NCBI GenBank assembly: GCA_011391855.1
Contig: JAABPT010000344.1
Span: forward strand, 1-32,136
Direction: 5' to 3'
DNA length: 32,136 nucleotides
From: Burkholderiales bacterium
GTDB lineage: Bacteria > Pseudomonadota > Gammaproteobacteria > Burkholderiales > Burkholderiaceae_C
Shown in pieces: positions 24,098-32,136 of this stretch. The first letter of the stretch is position 1. Each line of letters starts with the position of its first letter. The position numbers were made by a program, and so were the translations under genes. The notes under the pieces were generated by a model, which saw only the letters and a list, made by a program, of their open reading frames with translations, searched no databases and was not told the origin of the DNA.

Positions 24098-25200
24098 ACA
24101 CCGTCGTCCCTTCGATCGAACTCGACGCTGGGAGTCCGGCCCGCTGGTGGCACCCGTTGCCCGACGGCCGCATCCAGTGCGACCTGTGCCCGCGCGACTG
24201 CAAGCTGCACGAAGGCCAACGCGGCCTGTGCTTCGTGCGCCAGCGCGTGGGCGACGCCATGGTGCTGGCCACCTACGGCCGCAGCTCGGGCTTCTGTCTC
24301 GACCCCATCGAAAAGAAGCCGCTGAACCACTTTCTGCCGGGCTCCAGCGTCTTCTCCTTCGGCACCGCCGGCTGCAACCTGGCCTGCAAGTTCTGCCAGA
24401 ACTGGGACATCTCCAAGAGCCGCGAGATGGACCGGTTGATGGACACCGCGTCGCCACGGCGCATTGCGCAGGCGGCGCAGGCCAGCGGTGCGGCCAGCGT
24501 GGCCTTCACCTACAACGACCCGGTGATCTTCGCCGAGTACGCCATGGACACGGCCGACGCCTGTCACGAACTCGGTATCAAGACGGTGGCGGTGACCGCG
24601 GGCTATATCCACCCAGTGCCGCGGCGCGCCTTCTTCGACAAGATGGACGCCGCCAATGTGGACCTGAAGGCTTTCACCGACGACTTCTACCAGCAGCAGA
24701 CCGGATCGCACCTGGCGCCGGTGCTCGACACGTTGCAGCACATCCGCCACGACACGACGTGTTGGCTGGAGATCACCACGCTGCTGATCCCGGGGCTGAA
24801 CGACAGCACGGCCGAACTGGAGGCCATGACGCGCTGGATCGCCGAGCACCTGGGCCCCGACGTGCCGCTGCACTTCAGCGCCTTTCACCCCGACTACAAG
24901 ATGGGCGACGTGCCGCGCACGCCGGCCGCCACGCTGACCCGTGCGCGGCGCATCGCGCGCGCCAACGGCCTGCGCCATGTGTACACCGGCAACGTGCACG
25001 ACGCCGAGGGTGACACCACGTTCTGCCCAGGCTGCGAGGCGAAGCTGATCGAACGCGACTGGCACGCGGTGTTGCACTACGGGCTTGACGCCCATGGCGG
25101 CTGCCCGCAGTGCGGCACGCGCATCGCCGGGCACTTCGCGCCGACATTCGAACGTGGCTTCGGCCGCCGGCGCGTGCCGATCCGCGTCTCGCCGCGGTAG
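24094..25200 (+). CDS. AmmeMemoRadiSam system radical SAM enzyme
   Basis: Protein of 368 residues starting at the ATG that overlaps the preceding stop. The radical SAM motif is CNLACKFC (Cys94, Cys98, Cys101). It is preceded by the N-terminal cysteine set typical of this subfamily, CDLCPRDC and GLCF (Cys29, 32, 36, 46). Other family segments are GFCLDPIEKKPLNHFLPGS, FTYNDPVIFAEYA, DLKAFTDDFY, LIPGLNDS and HFSAFHPDYKM. The C-terminus adds two CxxC pairs (FCPGC and CPQC), zinc-ribbon-like. It should bind a 4Fe-4S cluster and cleave S-adenosylmethionine; the substrate is unknown, though it resembles PflA-type activases. It is the last gene of the operon and meets the EamA gene tail to tail with one base between. 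Confidence 0.93.
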   Translation: MNTVVPSIELDAGSPARWWHPLPDGRIQCDLCPRDCKLHEGQRGLCFVRQRVGDAMVLATYGRSSGFCLDPIEKKPLNHFLPGSSVFSFGTAGCNLACKFCQNWDISKSREMDRLMDTASPRRIAQAAQASGAASVAFTYNDPVIFAEYAMDTADACHELGIKTVAVTAGYIHPVPRRAFFDKMDAANVDLKAFTDDFYQQQTGSHLAPVLDTLQHIRHDTTCWLEITTLLIPGLNDSTAELEAMTRWIAEHLGPDVPLHFSAFHPDYKMGDVPRTPAATLTRARRIARANGLRHVYTGNVHDAEGDTTFCPGCEAKLIERDWHAVLHYGLDAHGGCPQCGTRIAGHFAPTFERGFGRRRVPIRVSPR

Positions 25201-25201
25201 C

Positions 25202-26122
25202 TCAGCGCGCCGGCCGCTCCGGCCAGGTGGCCAGCAGCAGCCCGGCGATGCCCAGCCCGAAGGCCGCCACGTGTGCCGTGCCAAACGGCTCGCCCAACAC
25301 GACGATGCCCACCGCAGCGGCGCTGGCCGGCAGCAGCACCGTGAAGACACCGGCCCGTGACGAAGGCACGTGGCGCAGGCCACGCATCCACAGCCACACC
25401 GTGACCATGCTCGCGGCGATGGCATAGAAGGCCAGCAGGCCCCACATCGGCAGCGACACGGAACCGAACGGAAAGCTCCAGGCCTGCCACAGCCCGAAGG
25501 GCGTCACCAGCGCCAGCCCCCACAGGTTGATGAGTGCGCTGATGCGCCGCGGCGACACATTGACGGTGAGCCGCTTGCCGATCACCACGTACGACGCTTC
25601 GCACAGCACCGCCGCCAGCAGCAGCGCGTAGCCCAGCAGCACGCCTGGCCCGTCGCCGGCCGCCGGACCGCCGTGCCGCGCCAAGCCGAGCAGCGCGATG
25701 CCCAGCGCTGCGCAGGCAATCGCCAGCACCACGCGCGGCCGGATGTGTTCGCCCAGGAACAGGCGCGACAGCAGCGCCACCGCCGCTGGAATGGCGGCCA
25801 TCGTCACCCCGGCGGCCAGCGCCGAGGTCAGCGCCACGCCGTACAGCATGCAGATGCTGAACAGGAAGTTGCCGAGGAAACTCTCCCAGAACAGCAGCCA
25901 GCGGTCGTGGCGCGACAGCGGCGGCTCACCTGCACGGCGCGGTACCCAGTGCAGCATGGCCACCGCGGCGATGCCGAAGCGCAGCCAGGCCAGCAGCAGC
26001 ACCGGAAACACGGCCACCAGCAGCTTCGACAGCCCCACGTAGCTGCCCACCAGCGCCATGCTGGCGGCCAGGCTGAGGTAGGCGGTGAGCGGCGGGTGTG
26101 CGGGTGGGCCCGGCCGACTCAC
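25202..26122 (-). CDS. EamA/DMT-family transporter
   Basis: 306 residues starting at GTG 26122; the ribosome-binding site is weak. Two EamA repeats give about ten hydrophobic helices, for example LSLAASMALVGSYVGLSKLL, FPVLLLAWLRFGIAAVAML, FLGNFLFSICMLYGVALTSALAAG, ALLLAAVLCEASYVVIGKRL, and GIVVLGEPFGTAHVAAFGLGIAGLLLA near the end. Family members export amino acids or other small metabolites across the inner membrane. The gene follows the PuuC-like dehydrogenase on the same strand after 58 bases, so it may belong to the polyamine operon, for example as an exporter, but the substrate is not readable from the sequence. Confidence 0.9.
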   Translation of the reverse strand: MSRPGPPAHPPLTAYLSLAASMALVGSYVGLSKLLVAVFPVLLLAWLRFGIAAVAMLHWVPRRAGEPPLSRHDRWLLFWESFLGNFLFSICMLYGVALTSALAAGVTMAAIPAAVALLSRLFLGEHIRPRVVLAIACAALGIALLGLARHGGPAAGDGPGVLLGYALLLAAVLCEASYVVIGKRLTVNVSPRRISALINLWGLALVTPFGLWQAWSFPFGSVSLPMWGLLAFYAIAASMVTVWLWMRGLRHVPSSRAGVFTVLLPASAAAVGIVVLGEPFGTAHVAAFGLGIAGLLLATWPERPAR

Positions 26123-26180
26123 TGGGTCACCGTACGCACTGTAGGCACCGGAATGAGCGCTTCTGGGCAGCCGTGTGCGT

Positions 26181-27680
26181 TCATGCTGCGTCGATGCGCA
26201 CCCAGGTCGTCTTCAGCTCGGTGTACTTGTCGAAGGCGTGCAGGCTCTTGTCGCGGCCGTTGCCGCTTTGCTTGACGCCGCCGAAGGGCACGGTGATGTC
26301 GTCCTCGTCGTACTGGTTCACATGCACGGTGCCGGCGCGCAGCGCGCGCGCCACGCGGTGGGCGCGGTTGATGTTGTCGCTCCACACGCTGGCCTGCAGG
26401 CCGTAGTTGCTGTTGTTGGCCAGTTGCACGGCCTCGGCCTCGGTCTTGAAGCGGATCACGCTCATGACCGGGCCGAAGATTTCCTCGCGGGCGATCTTCA
26501 TGCCGTTGGCCACACCGTCGAAGACCGTGGGTTCGACATAGTGGCCACCGGTCTCCAGCCGCACCTGCCGGCCACCGGCGATGCAGCGCGCGCCTTCGTC
26601 CCGGCCGGCCTGGATATACCCCAGCACCGTCTTCAGCTGCGTCTCGTCGACCAGGGCCCCCATCACGGTGGACGTCTCCAGCGGGTCGGCCGGGGGGTAC
26701 AGCGGTGCCTGCGCGGCCACCAGCGCCACGAAGTCGTCGGCCACGCGTTCGTGCACGAGCACGCGCGAAGGGGCGTTGCAGCTTTCGCCCTGGTTGAAGA
26801 ACATGCTGCCGGCCACCGTGACAGCGGCGCGCTTCAGGTCGGCGAAATCGTCGAAGACCAGGAAGGCCGACTTGCCGCCGAGCTCGTTGAAGACCCGCTT
26901 CAGGTTGGAACGGCTGGCGTAGTCCAGCATGCGCCGGCCGGTGCGGGTGGAGCCCGTGAAGCCGATGGCGTCCACATCCATGTGCAGCGCCAGCGCCTCG
27001 CCGGCCTCGGCACCGAAACCGGGCACCACGTTCAGCACCCCGGGCGGAATGCCGGCCTCCACCGCCAGTTCGGCCAACCGCAGCGCCGTCAGCGGGCTCT
27101 TCTCGCTGGGCTTGAGCACCACGGAGTTGCCTGCCGCCAGCGCCGGACCCAGTTTCCAGGCGGCCATGATCATGGGGTAGTTCCAGGGCACGATGGCGCC
27201 GACCACGCCCACCGGTTCGTGCGTGATCAGCGCCAGCGCGTTGGCTGCCGTGGGTGCGACCTCGCCGTAGACCTTGTCCACTGCCTCGGCGTACCAGGCG
27301 ATGCAGCGCGCGGTGCTGGGCACGTCCACCGACAGCGAATACTGGATCGGCTTGCCCATGTCCAGCGTTTCCAGCAGCGCCAGTTCGTCGCGCGCGGCCA
27401 GGATCTTCTCGGCAAAGCGCAGCAGCAGCCGCTTGCGCACGGCCGGCGGCTTGCCGGCCCAGCGCGCGTCTTCGAAGGCGGCACGCGCGCTGGCCACCGC
27501 AGCGTCGATGTCGGCTGCGGCGCCGCGCGCCACGCTGGCCAGCACGCGGCCGTCGATGGGCGAGACGCAGGCAAAGGCCTCGCCCGAAGCGGCGTCGCGA
27601 CGCTGGCCTTCGATGACGGCGCGGCCGTCGATGCGCAGCGCGGTGGCGCGTTCATGCCAGTTCGTTGCGGCGGTACTCAT
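26181..27680 (-). CDS. puuC: PuuC-like gamma-glutamyl-aminobutyraldehyde / aldehyde dehydrogenase
   Basis: 499 residues. The ATG at 27680 is chosen because AGGA sits seven bases upstream; the ATG six bases earlier (27686) is too close to it. NAD(P)-dependent aldehyde dehydrogenase with VPWNYP (Asn167), LKPSEKSP (Lys190), FTGSTRTG, FNELGGKS (catalytic Glu266), NQGESC (catalytic Cys301) and EEIFGPVMSV. In E. coli, PuuC oxidises gamma-glutamyl-gamma-aminobutyraldehyde in putrescine breakdown. Length (PuuC is about 495 residues), similarity of the N-terminal region and location right after a polyamine-uptake operon favour this. Another omega-amino-aldehyde substrate is possible. Confidence 0.82.
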   Translation of the reverse strand: MSTAATNWHERATALRIDGRAVIEGQRRDAASGEAFACVSPIDGRVLASVARGAAADIDAAVASARAAFEDARWAGKPPAVRKRLLLRFAEKILAARDELALLETLDMGKPIQYSLSVDVPSTARCIAWYAEAVDKVYGEVAPTAANALALITHEPVGVVGAIVPWNYPMIMAAWKLGPALAAGNSVVLKPSEKSPLTALRLAELAVEAGIPPGVLNVVPGFGAEAGEALALHMDVDAIGFTGSTRTGRRMLDYASRSNLKRVFNELGGKSAFLVFDDFADLKRAAVTVAGSMFFNQGESCNAPSRVLVHERVADDFVALVAAQAPLYPPADPLETSTVMGALVDETQLKTVLGYIQAGRDEGARCIAGGRQVRLETGGHYVEPTVFDGVANGMKIAREEIFGPVMSVIRFKTEAEAVQLANNSNYGLQASVWSDNINRAHRVARALRAGTVHVNQYDEDDITVPFGGVKQSGNGRDKSLHAFDKYTELKTTWVRIDAA

Positions 27681-27703
27681 GGGCATGTCCTGAAAAGGTG
27701 AAA

Positions 27704-27724
27704 GGGCGGGCACTCGGCCCGCCC
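27704..27724 (-). terminator. Terminator- or attenuator-like hairpin
   Basis: Read on the minus strand, GGGCGGGC-cgagt-GCCCGCCC (perfect 8-bp stem, 5-base loop) is followed by TTTCACCTTTTC. It lies 24 bases before the puuC-like start and 27 bases after the DUF3138 stop. The strong stem with short T runs could end part of the transcripts after the porin gene, lowering expression of the dehydrogenase and transporter. Confidence 0.5.
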
Positions 27725-27750
27725 GGTTCGGGCCGCGGCGGCCCGCTGCG

Positions 27751-29208
27751 TCAGAAGCTGACCACCACCGAGGCACCGAAGACGCTGTTCGTCTTCTCGA
27801 AGCGGCCCTCGCCCACGTATTCGAATACCGGCTGGTCGGCGCCGTCGTAGCGGTATTCCAGCTTGAAGAGGGTGTTCTCGTCGAACAGGTAGTTCATGCC
27901 CAGGCTGAAGGCCCAGCGGTTGGCACCCACCGATTCGCCCTTGGCGAAGCTGCCGTCGTCGAGCAGGCCGCGGCCGATGCCGTTGATGGAGTCGTCGAAG
28001 CTGAAGCCGAGCAGGCCGCCGCCGTTCTTGCTGTTCTCCACATAGTCGGCGCGCAGCACGCCTTCCAGGCGCGGCGTGATCTTGTAGGCCGCGGTGCCCG
28101 ACAGGCCCCACCACTTGGCGTCGCGCAGCACGCCGTCGCTGTTGAAGATGGCCGCGCCGTCTTGCTGGCCCACGCTGGCCTGGCCGAAGAAGGACCAGTC
28201 GCCGCGAATGAAATAGGCGTCGACCTCGAACAGGTTGACGCGCGTGTTCTCGCCGGCGCTGTCGAAGGGCGTGTTCTCGACGATGGGGTCGCCGTTGGCG
28301 TCGACCATGCCGGTGTCCAGCGGGTAGGTGCCGTCGCTGGCGGCGAAGTTCGCCATCTTGCCATGCACCCCGCTGAAGCCGAAGCCGCTGAATTCACCCT
28401 TGGAATAGTCGACGCGGTAGATCAGCGCCGGCTGCTTGTTTCCCGACGTGTTTCGTGCCGTATTGACGTTGGCCAGGCCGCCGCGCACCCACCACTTGCC
28501 GCTGGTGATGTCGAGCACGGCGCCGGTGTAGGCGCTGGGCGCCATGGTGTCGAACAGCAGGTTGTGCGTGATCAGCTTGTTGCCCGCCGGCAGCGTGAGC
28601 TCGTAACCGGTCCAGTCGGGAATCTGGCCCACCCACAGCCGCGTCTGCAGGTCGGTGAGTGGCACCGACACCGAGGCCTCGTGCACGATGGAGTTGTTGA
28701 AGATGGCGCCCGTGCCACGCTCGGGCGCCAGCGTCAGCTTCCAGCGCGTGCCGCCCTCGGTTTCCTTCTCGAAGTCGATCACGGCCATGCCGAAATAGGA
28801 GTTGTCGTAGGTGTAGCGCGCGTCGCCGTTGTTCAGGAAGACGAAGGTGGCGTCGTCCTGGGCACGGTTGTAGATCCAGGTCGGGTCCATCTGGCCGCTG
28901 ATCTTCAGCCCCTTCAGGCCCTGGTCTGCGAAGGTGTCCTGCAGGCCTTCGGTCTTGACGGCGATGCGGTTGAGCTCGCGCGCCTGTTCGGGCGTCATGC
29001 CCCACTGGCCCGCCGCGGGTGGGGTTGCGGCAGCAGGCGCGGCCGCGGCCGGCGCGGCCTGGAGCTTCTTCTCCAGTTCGTTGACACGCTCGCGCAGCGC
29101 GCGCATCTCCTTCAGCAATTCTTCGTTGCTTTGAGCGGCAGCGGGAAAAGCTGCGGCCAGTGCGAGCCCAAGCCCGAGCAGGGGCACGGTGGGGGCGGAG
29201 CGCTTCAT
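27751..29208 (-). CDS. DUF3138-family outer-membrane porin-like protein
   Basis: 485 residues with AGGAGAAC before the ATG and a signal peptide (LLGLGLALAAAFPAAAQS). Next comes a coiled-coil segment (NEELLKEMRALRERVNELEKKLQ), as in many trimeric porins, then an Ala/Pro linker. From about residue 100 there are amphipathic strands (FVFLNNGDARYTYDNSYFGMAVIDFEKE, LFKLEYRYDGADQPVFEY) ending SVFGASVVVSF, with the aromatic C-terminus used for barrel insertion. I recognise the DUF3138 pattern from Burkholderiales but no assay of function. Between potI and puuC on the same strand, it is a candidate outer-membrane channel for polyamines; that is inference. Confidence 0.8.
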   Translation of the reverse strand: MKRSAPTVPLLGLGLALAAAFPAAAQSNEELLKEMRALRERVNELEKKLQAAPAAAAPAAATPPAAGQWGMTPEQARELNRIAVKTEGLQDTFADQGLKGLKISGQMDPTWIYNRAQDDATFVFLNNGDARYTYDNSYFGMAVIDFEKETEGGTRWKLTLAPERGTGAIFNNSIVHEASVSVPLTDLQTRLWVGQIPDWTGYELTLPAGNKLITHNLLFDTMAPSAYTGAVLDITSGKWWVRGGLANVNTARNTSGNKQPALIYRVDYSKGEFSGFGFSGVHGKMANFAASDGTYPLDTGMVDANGDPIVENTPFDSAGENTRVNLFEVDAYFIRGDWSFFGQASVGQQDGAAIFNSDGVLRDAKWWGLSGTAAYKITPRLEGVLRADYVENSKNGGGLLGFSFDDSINGIGRGLLDDGSFAKGESVGANRWAFSLGMNYLFDENTLFKLEYRYDGADQPVFEYVGEGRFEKTNSVFGASVVVSF

Positions 29209-29264
29209 GGGGGTTCTCCTCGTTCGAGTCTGCGTCAGGGAAGGGTGTGCTGGAAGGTGGGCGT

Positions 29265-30116
29265 TCAGGCGCGCGCCGCGGCGGCCATCTCGCGCTGTCG
29301 CTTGCGCTCGGCGTTGGCAATGAACCAGCTGGCGGCCACCACGCCGATGGCGACGACGACGATGATCAGCGTGGCCACCGCATTGACGCTGGGGTTCAGC
29401 CCCAGCCGCGCGCGCGAGAAGATGACCAGCGGCATGGTGGTGGCGCCGGGGCCGGAAAGAAAGGCCGACAACACCACGTCGTCGAGCGAGAGCGTGAAGG
29501 TGAGCAGCCAGGCCGAGACCAGGCTTTGCGCGATCATCGGCAGCGTCACCAGCCAGAACACCTGGTGCGGCCGCGCGCCCAGGTCCATGGCGGCTTCCTC
29601 CAGTTGCGGATTCAGGTCGTGCAGCCGCGCCTGCACCACCACGGCGGCATAGGCCACGCCCAGCAGCAGGTGGCCGAACCAGATGGTGAGCAGGCCACGC
29701 TCGGGGAAGCCCAGCGCGCGCTGCACGCTCACCAGCATGAGCAGCAGCGACAGGCCCACCACCACCTCGGGCATCACCAGCGGCGCGGTGCTCATGCCCG
29801 AGAACAGCGTGCGCCCCGGAAAGCGCTTGTACTTGACCAGCGCAAAGGCGGTCAGCGTGCCCAGCACGACCGAGCCGCAGGCGGTGAGGAAGGCGATCTT
29901 CAGGCTCAGCCACAGGCCGGCCAACATTTCCGAATCGTTGGCCAGCGCCGCGTACCACCTGAGCGTGAAGCCGCGCCAGACATTGGGGATGGGCGAGTCG
30001 TTGAACGAGAAGATGACCAGCGCCACGATGGGCACGTAGAGGAACACATAACCCAGGCCCAGCCAGCCGCGGCCGAACCAGCGGTTGAAGGTGGCCGAGG
30101 TGCCGCGCGGCGTCAC
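29265..30116 (-). CDS. potI: Putrescine/spermidine ABC transporter permease (PotI/PotC type)
   Basis: 283 residues starting at GTG 30116, whose GTGA overlaps the potH stop. Inner-membrane permease with about six helices (LGYVFLYVPIVALVIFSFN, ACGSVVLGTLTAFALVKY, TAPLVMPEVVVGLSLLLMLV, TLSLDDVVLSAFLSGPG, ATLIIVVVAIGVVAASWFI). The cytoplasmic EAA loop is EEAAMDLGARPHQVFWLVTLPMI. It pairs with PotH to form the channel. A longer in-frame ORF upstream is rejected because it lies over potH and the GTG gives the normal N-terminus of the family. Confidence 0.9.
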   Translation of the reverse strand: MTPRGTSATFNRWFGRGWLGLGYVFLYVPIVALVIFSFNDSPIPNVWRGFTLRWYAALANDSEMLAGLWLSLKIAFLTACGSVVLGTLTAFALVKYKRFPGRTLFSGMSTAPLVMPEVVVGLSLLLMLVSVQRALGFPERGLLTIWFGHLLLGVAYAAVVVQARLHDLNPQLEEAAMDLGARPHQVFWLVTLPMIAQSLVSAWLLTFTLSLDDVVLSAFLSGPGATTMPLVIFSRARLGLNPSVNAVATLIIVVVAIGVVAASWFIANAERKRQREMAAAARA

Positions 30117-31033
30117 TTCCCGCTCTCCTGCGCTTCGGCCTGGTATTTGTTGAAGATGGCCAGCGGCACGATGATCAGCAGCACCATCACCACGGCCACG
30201 CTGGAAGCCATGGGCCAGTCGTTGTTGCTGAAGAATTCGTCCCACAGCACGCGGCCGATCATCAGCGTCTCGGGGCCGCCCAGCAGTTCGGGAATCACGA
30301 ATTCGCCGACGCAGGGAATGAAGACCAGCATCGACCCGGCAATGATGCCGGCCTTGGACAGCGGCACCGTGATCTTCCAGAACGCCACCCAGGGCGTGGC
30401 GCCCAGGTCGGCGGCAGCCTCGAGCAGCCGCAGGTCCAGCTTGGCCAGGTTGCCGTACAGCGGCAGGATCATGAACGGCAGGTAGGTGTAGGTCATGCCC
30501 AGCACCAGCGAGAACGGCGTGTGCATCAGCTTGCCGGGCGACGAGATGAGGCCCAGCGCATACAGCACCTGGTCCAGACCGGTGGCGAAGATGAGTTCGG
30601 CCACCCAGCCGCCTTCGGTGAGCAGCCCGCGCCAGGCGTAGACGCGCAGCAGGAAAGAGGTCCAGAACGGCAGCATCACCAGCATCAGCAGCGCCGGTTG
30701 CAGCGTGGGCCGCGCGCGTGCCATGAAATAGGCGAAGGGGTAGCCGATGAGAAGGCACAGCAGCGTGGTCACCAGCGCGTAGTGCAGGCTCGCCAGGTAG
30801 GTCTTGAAGTAGAGCGGGTCCTCGGTGATGAAGACGTAGTTGGAAAAGCGCAGCGCCAGCGTCAGCACGCCGTCGGACCAGCTGAGCACGTCCTTGAAGC
30901 TCACCGTCTCCATCTCGGAGACGCTGATCTTGCCGACGATGACGAAGGGGAACAGGAAGAAGACGAGCAGGAACAGGAACGGCACGGCGATCACCACCGT
31001 GCGGCCGCTGATCCGGGAGAGCAGGGCGTTCAT
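30113..31033 (-). CDS. potH: Putrescine/spermidine ABC transporter permease (PotH/PotB type)
   Basis: 306 residues. Six helices, for example VVIAVPFLFLLVFFLFPFVIVGKIS, YALVTTLLCLLIGYPFAYFMA, ALLMLVMLPFWTSFLLRVYAW, TPFSLVLGMTYTYLPFMILPLY. The EAA-type coupling loop is LEAAADLGATPWVAFWKITVPL, which contacts the ATPase PotG. The segment MLVFIPCVGEFVIPELLGG is characteristic of the PotB/PotH group. It partners with the overlapping PotI in polyamine import at the inner membrane. potG ends eight bases upstream. The sequence shows no defects. Confidence 0.93.
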   Translation of the reverse strand: MNALLSRISGRTVVIAVPFLFLLVFFLFPFVIVGKISVSEMETVSFKDVLSWSDGVLTLALRFSNYVFITEDPLYFKTYLASLHYALVTTLLCLLIGYPFAYFMARARPTLQPALLMLVMLPFWTSFLLRVYAWRGLLTEGGWVAELIFATGLDQVLYALGLISSPGKLMHTPFSLVLGMTYTYLPFMILPLYGNLAKLDLRLLEAAADLGATPWVAFWKITVPLSKAGIIAGSMLVFIPCVGEFVIPELLGGPETLMIGRVLWDEFFSNNDWPMASSVAVVMVLLIIVPLAIFNKYQAEAQESGK

Positions 31034-31040
31034 CCCAGGT

Positions 31041-32129
31041 TCACTGCGTCAGCACCACGTGCGCGGCGCGCGACCAATGCGCCCACACCTGGTCGCCCCA
31101 GGTGAATTCGTCGTCGCGGTGGCGCTGCACGTTGGCCATGCTCACCTTCAGCCGCTCGCCGCTGGGCAGCTGCAGGTGGTAGACGGTGAAGCTGCCGAAA
31201 TAGGCCATCTCCTTGATCGTGCCGCTGACACTGTTGAATTCCTCGGCCGGCTTGTGGCGCGAGAGGTGGATCTTCTCGGGCCGCAGCGCCACCGTCACCG
31301 GCATGCCCACGACCCCCGTGATGCCATGGCCGACGAAGTGCTTGCAGTCGGCGCAGCCGATCACGCAATGGTCGGCCTCGTCGACGTCGAGCGTGCCGGG
31401 CATCAGGTTGACATTGCCGATGAAGTCGGCCACGAAACGCGTGGCCGGGGTCTCGTAGATGTCGCCCGGCGCGCCCACCTGCAGGAAGCGGCCCTCGCTC
31501 ATGACGGCGATGCGACTGGCCATGGTCATGGCCTCTTCCTGGTCGTGTGTGACCATGACGCAGGTCACGCCCACCGATTCGATGATGTTGACCAGTTCGA
31601 TCTGCGTTTCCTCGCGCAGCTTCTTGTCCAGCGCACCCAGCGGTTCGTCCAGCAGCAGCAACTGCGGCTGCTTGGCCAGGCTGCGCGCCAGGGCCACGCG
31701 CTGCTGCTGGCCGCCCGAAAGCTGGTGCGGCTTGCGCGTGGCGTATTTGCCCAGCTGCACGAGTTTCAGCATGGCCTCCACGCGCTCGGCGATGCGCTCC
31801 TTGGGGAGCCCCTCGCGCTTCAGGCCGAACGCGATGTTGTCCCACACCGAGAGGTGCGGAAAGAGCGCGTAGCTCTGGAACATCATGTTCATCGGCCGCC
31901 GGTACGGCGGCATGTCGCCGAGGTCGACGCCGTCCAGCACGATGCGGCCCGAGGTGGGTGTCTCGAAGCCGGCCAGCATGCGCAGCAGCGTGCTCTTGCC
32001 GCAGCCCGACGAGCCGAGCAGCGCGAAGATCTCGCCCTGGGTGATATCCAGGCTGACCTTGTTGACAGCCTTGAAGCCGTTGAAGTCCTTGACGACGTCC
32101 TGGATCTGCAGGAACGCCGCCTTGTCCAC
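31041..32129 (-). CDS. potG: Polyamine ABC transporter ATPase PotG/PotA
   Basis: At least 362 residues; the first possible start is GTG at 32129, but the frame stays open to the window edge, so the true start may lie just outside. ATP-binding subunit: Walker A GSSGCGKST, Q-loop in MMFQSYALFPH, signature LSGGQQQR, Walker B LLLLDEPLGALD, switch His in VMVTHDQEEA. The C-terminal third (about residues 240-360) is the TOBE/OB regulatory domain (VALRPEKIHLSRH, VSGTIKEMAYFGSFTVYHL). The TOBE part holds an extra Cys pair (CADC) that I do not recall as conserved. It powers import by PotH-PotI. The periplasmic binding protein is presumably upstream, beyond the window. Confidence 0.93.
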   Translation of the reverse strand: MDKAAFLQIQDVVKDFNGFKAVNKVSLDITQGEIFALLGSSGCGKSTLLRMLAGFETPTSGRIVLDGVDLGDMPPYRRPMNMMFQSYALFPHLSVWDNIAFGLKREGLPKERIAERVEAMLKLVQLGKYATRKPHQLSGGQQQRVALARSLAKQPQLLLLDEPLGALDKKLREETQIELVNIIESVGVTCVMVTHDQEEAMTMASRIAVMSEGRFLQVGAPGDIYETPATRFVADFIGNVNLMPGTLDVDEADHCVIGCADCKHFVGHGITGVVGMPVTVALRPEKIHLSRHKPAEEFNSVSGTIKEMAYFGSFTVYHLQLPSGERLKVSMANVQRHRDDEFTWGDQVWAHWSRAAHVVLTQ

Positions 32130-32136
32130 AGCCGAC

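Noticed and set aside
22346-24457. 703-codon minus-strand open frame opposite amrBA and amrS
   Set aside because: Antisense shadow of clearly recognised domains; low-complexity Arg/Gly/Gln composition and no ribosome-binding site.

Overview
The window is about 32 kb of GC-rich DNA (roughly two-thirds G+C) from a betaproteobacterium, most likely a Burkholderiales member of the Leptothrix/Rubrivivax/Comamonadaceae kind. That placement rests on the GC bias, the DUF3138-family protein inside a polyamine-uptake operon, the style of the AraC regulator and sulfatase cluster, and the general look of the intergenic sequence. It is an inference; there is no rRNA or other phylogenetic marker here.

Left flank (1-5.9 kb): three exported or soluble tetratricopeptide (TPR) proteins, two of which are paralogues sharing a conserved His-rich motif. 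A decayed IS91-type transposase scrap lies between those two. Then, on the minus strand, come a metallo-beta-lactamase-fold hydrolase and an SGNH/GDSL-like exported hydrolase.

Accessory block (about 5.9-18.8 kb): this block is bracketed by two gap-free direct repeats of about 178 bp, exactly 12,713 bp apart. The right copy is the promoter and first 20 codons of an intact dusA. The left copy is a decayed dusA 5' end whose similarity stops just after the codons for MMDW. dusA is a known integration site for genomic islands and prophages, so I read the block as an integrated island that has lost its integrase. Its cargo is a Xre/RES toxin-antitoxin pair, a seven-gene minus-strand arylsulfatase/envelope cluster divergent from an AraC-family regulator (with an FNR-like box between them), a small exported protein, a double-META lipoprotein and about 0.7 kb of repeat-bearing non-coding DNA.

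Plus-strand metabolic operon (18.7-25.2 kb): dusA, mtnP, mtnA, a FucA-like class II aldolase, a fused AmmeMemoRadiSam B-A protein and the AmmeMemoRadiSam radical SAM enzyme. The mtnP-mtnA-aldolase trio looks like the DHAP shunt, which turns methylthioadenosine into DHAP plus a small aldehyde, and not the full methionine salvage pathway. Its tight linkage to the functionally unsolved AmmeMemoRadiSam genes is the most intriguing metabolic association here.

Right flank (25.2-32.1 kb, minus strand): a polyamine import and use operon, potG-potH-potI, a DUF3138 porin-like protein, a PuuC-like aldehyde dehydrogenase and an EamA-family exporter. The periplasmic binding protein is presumably just outside the window. 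I saw no tRNA, rRNA, CRISPR array or complete insertion sequence.
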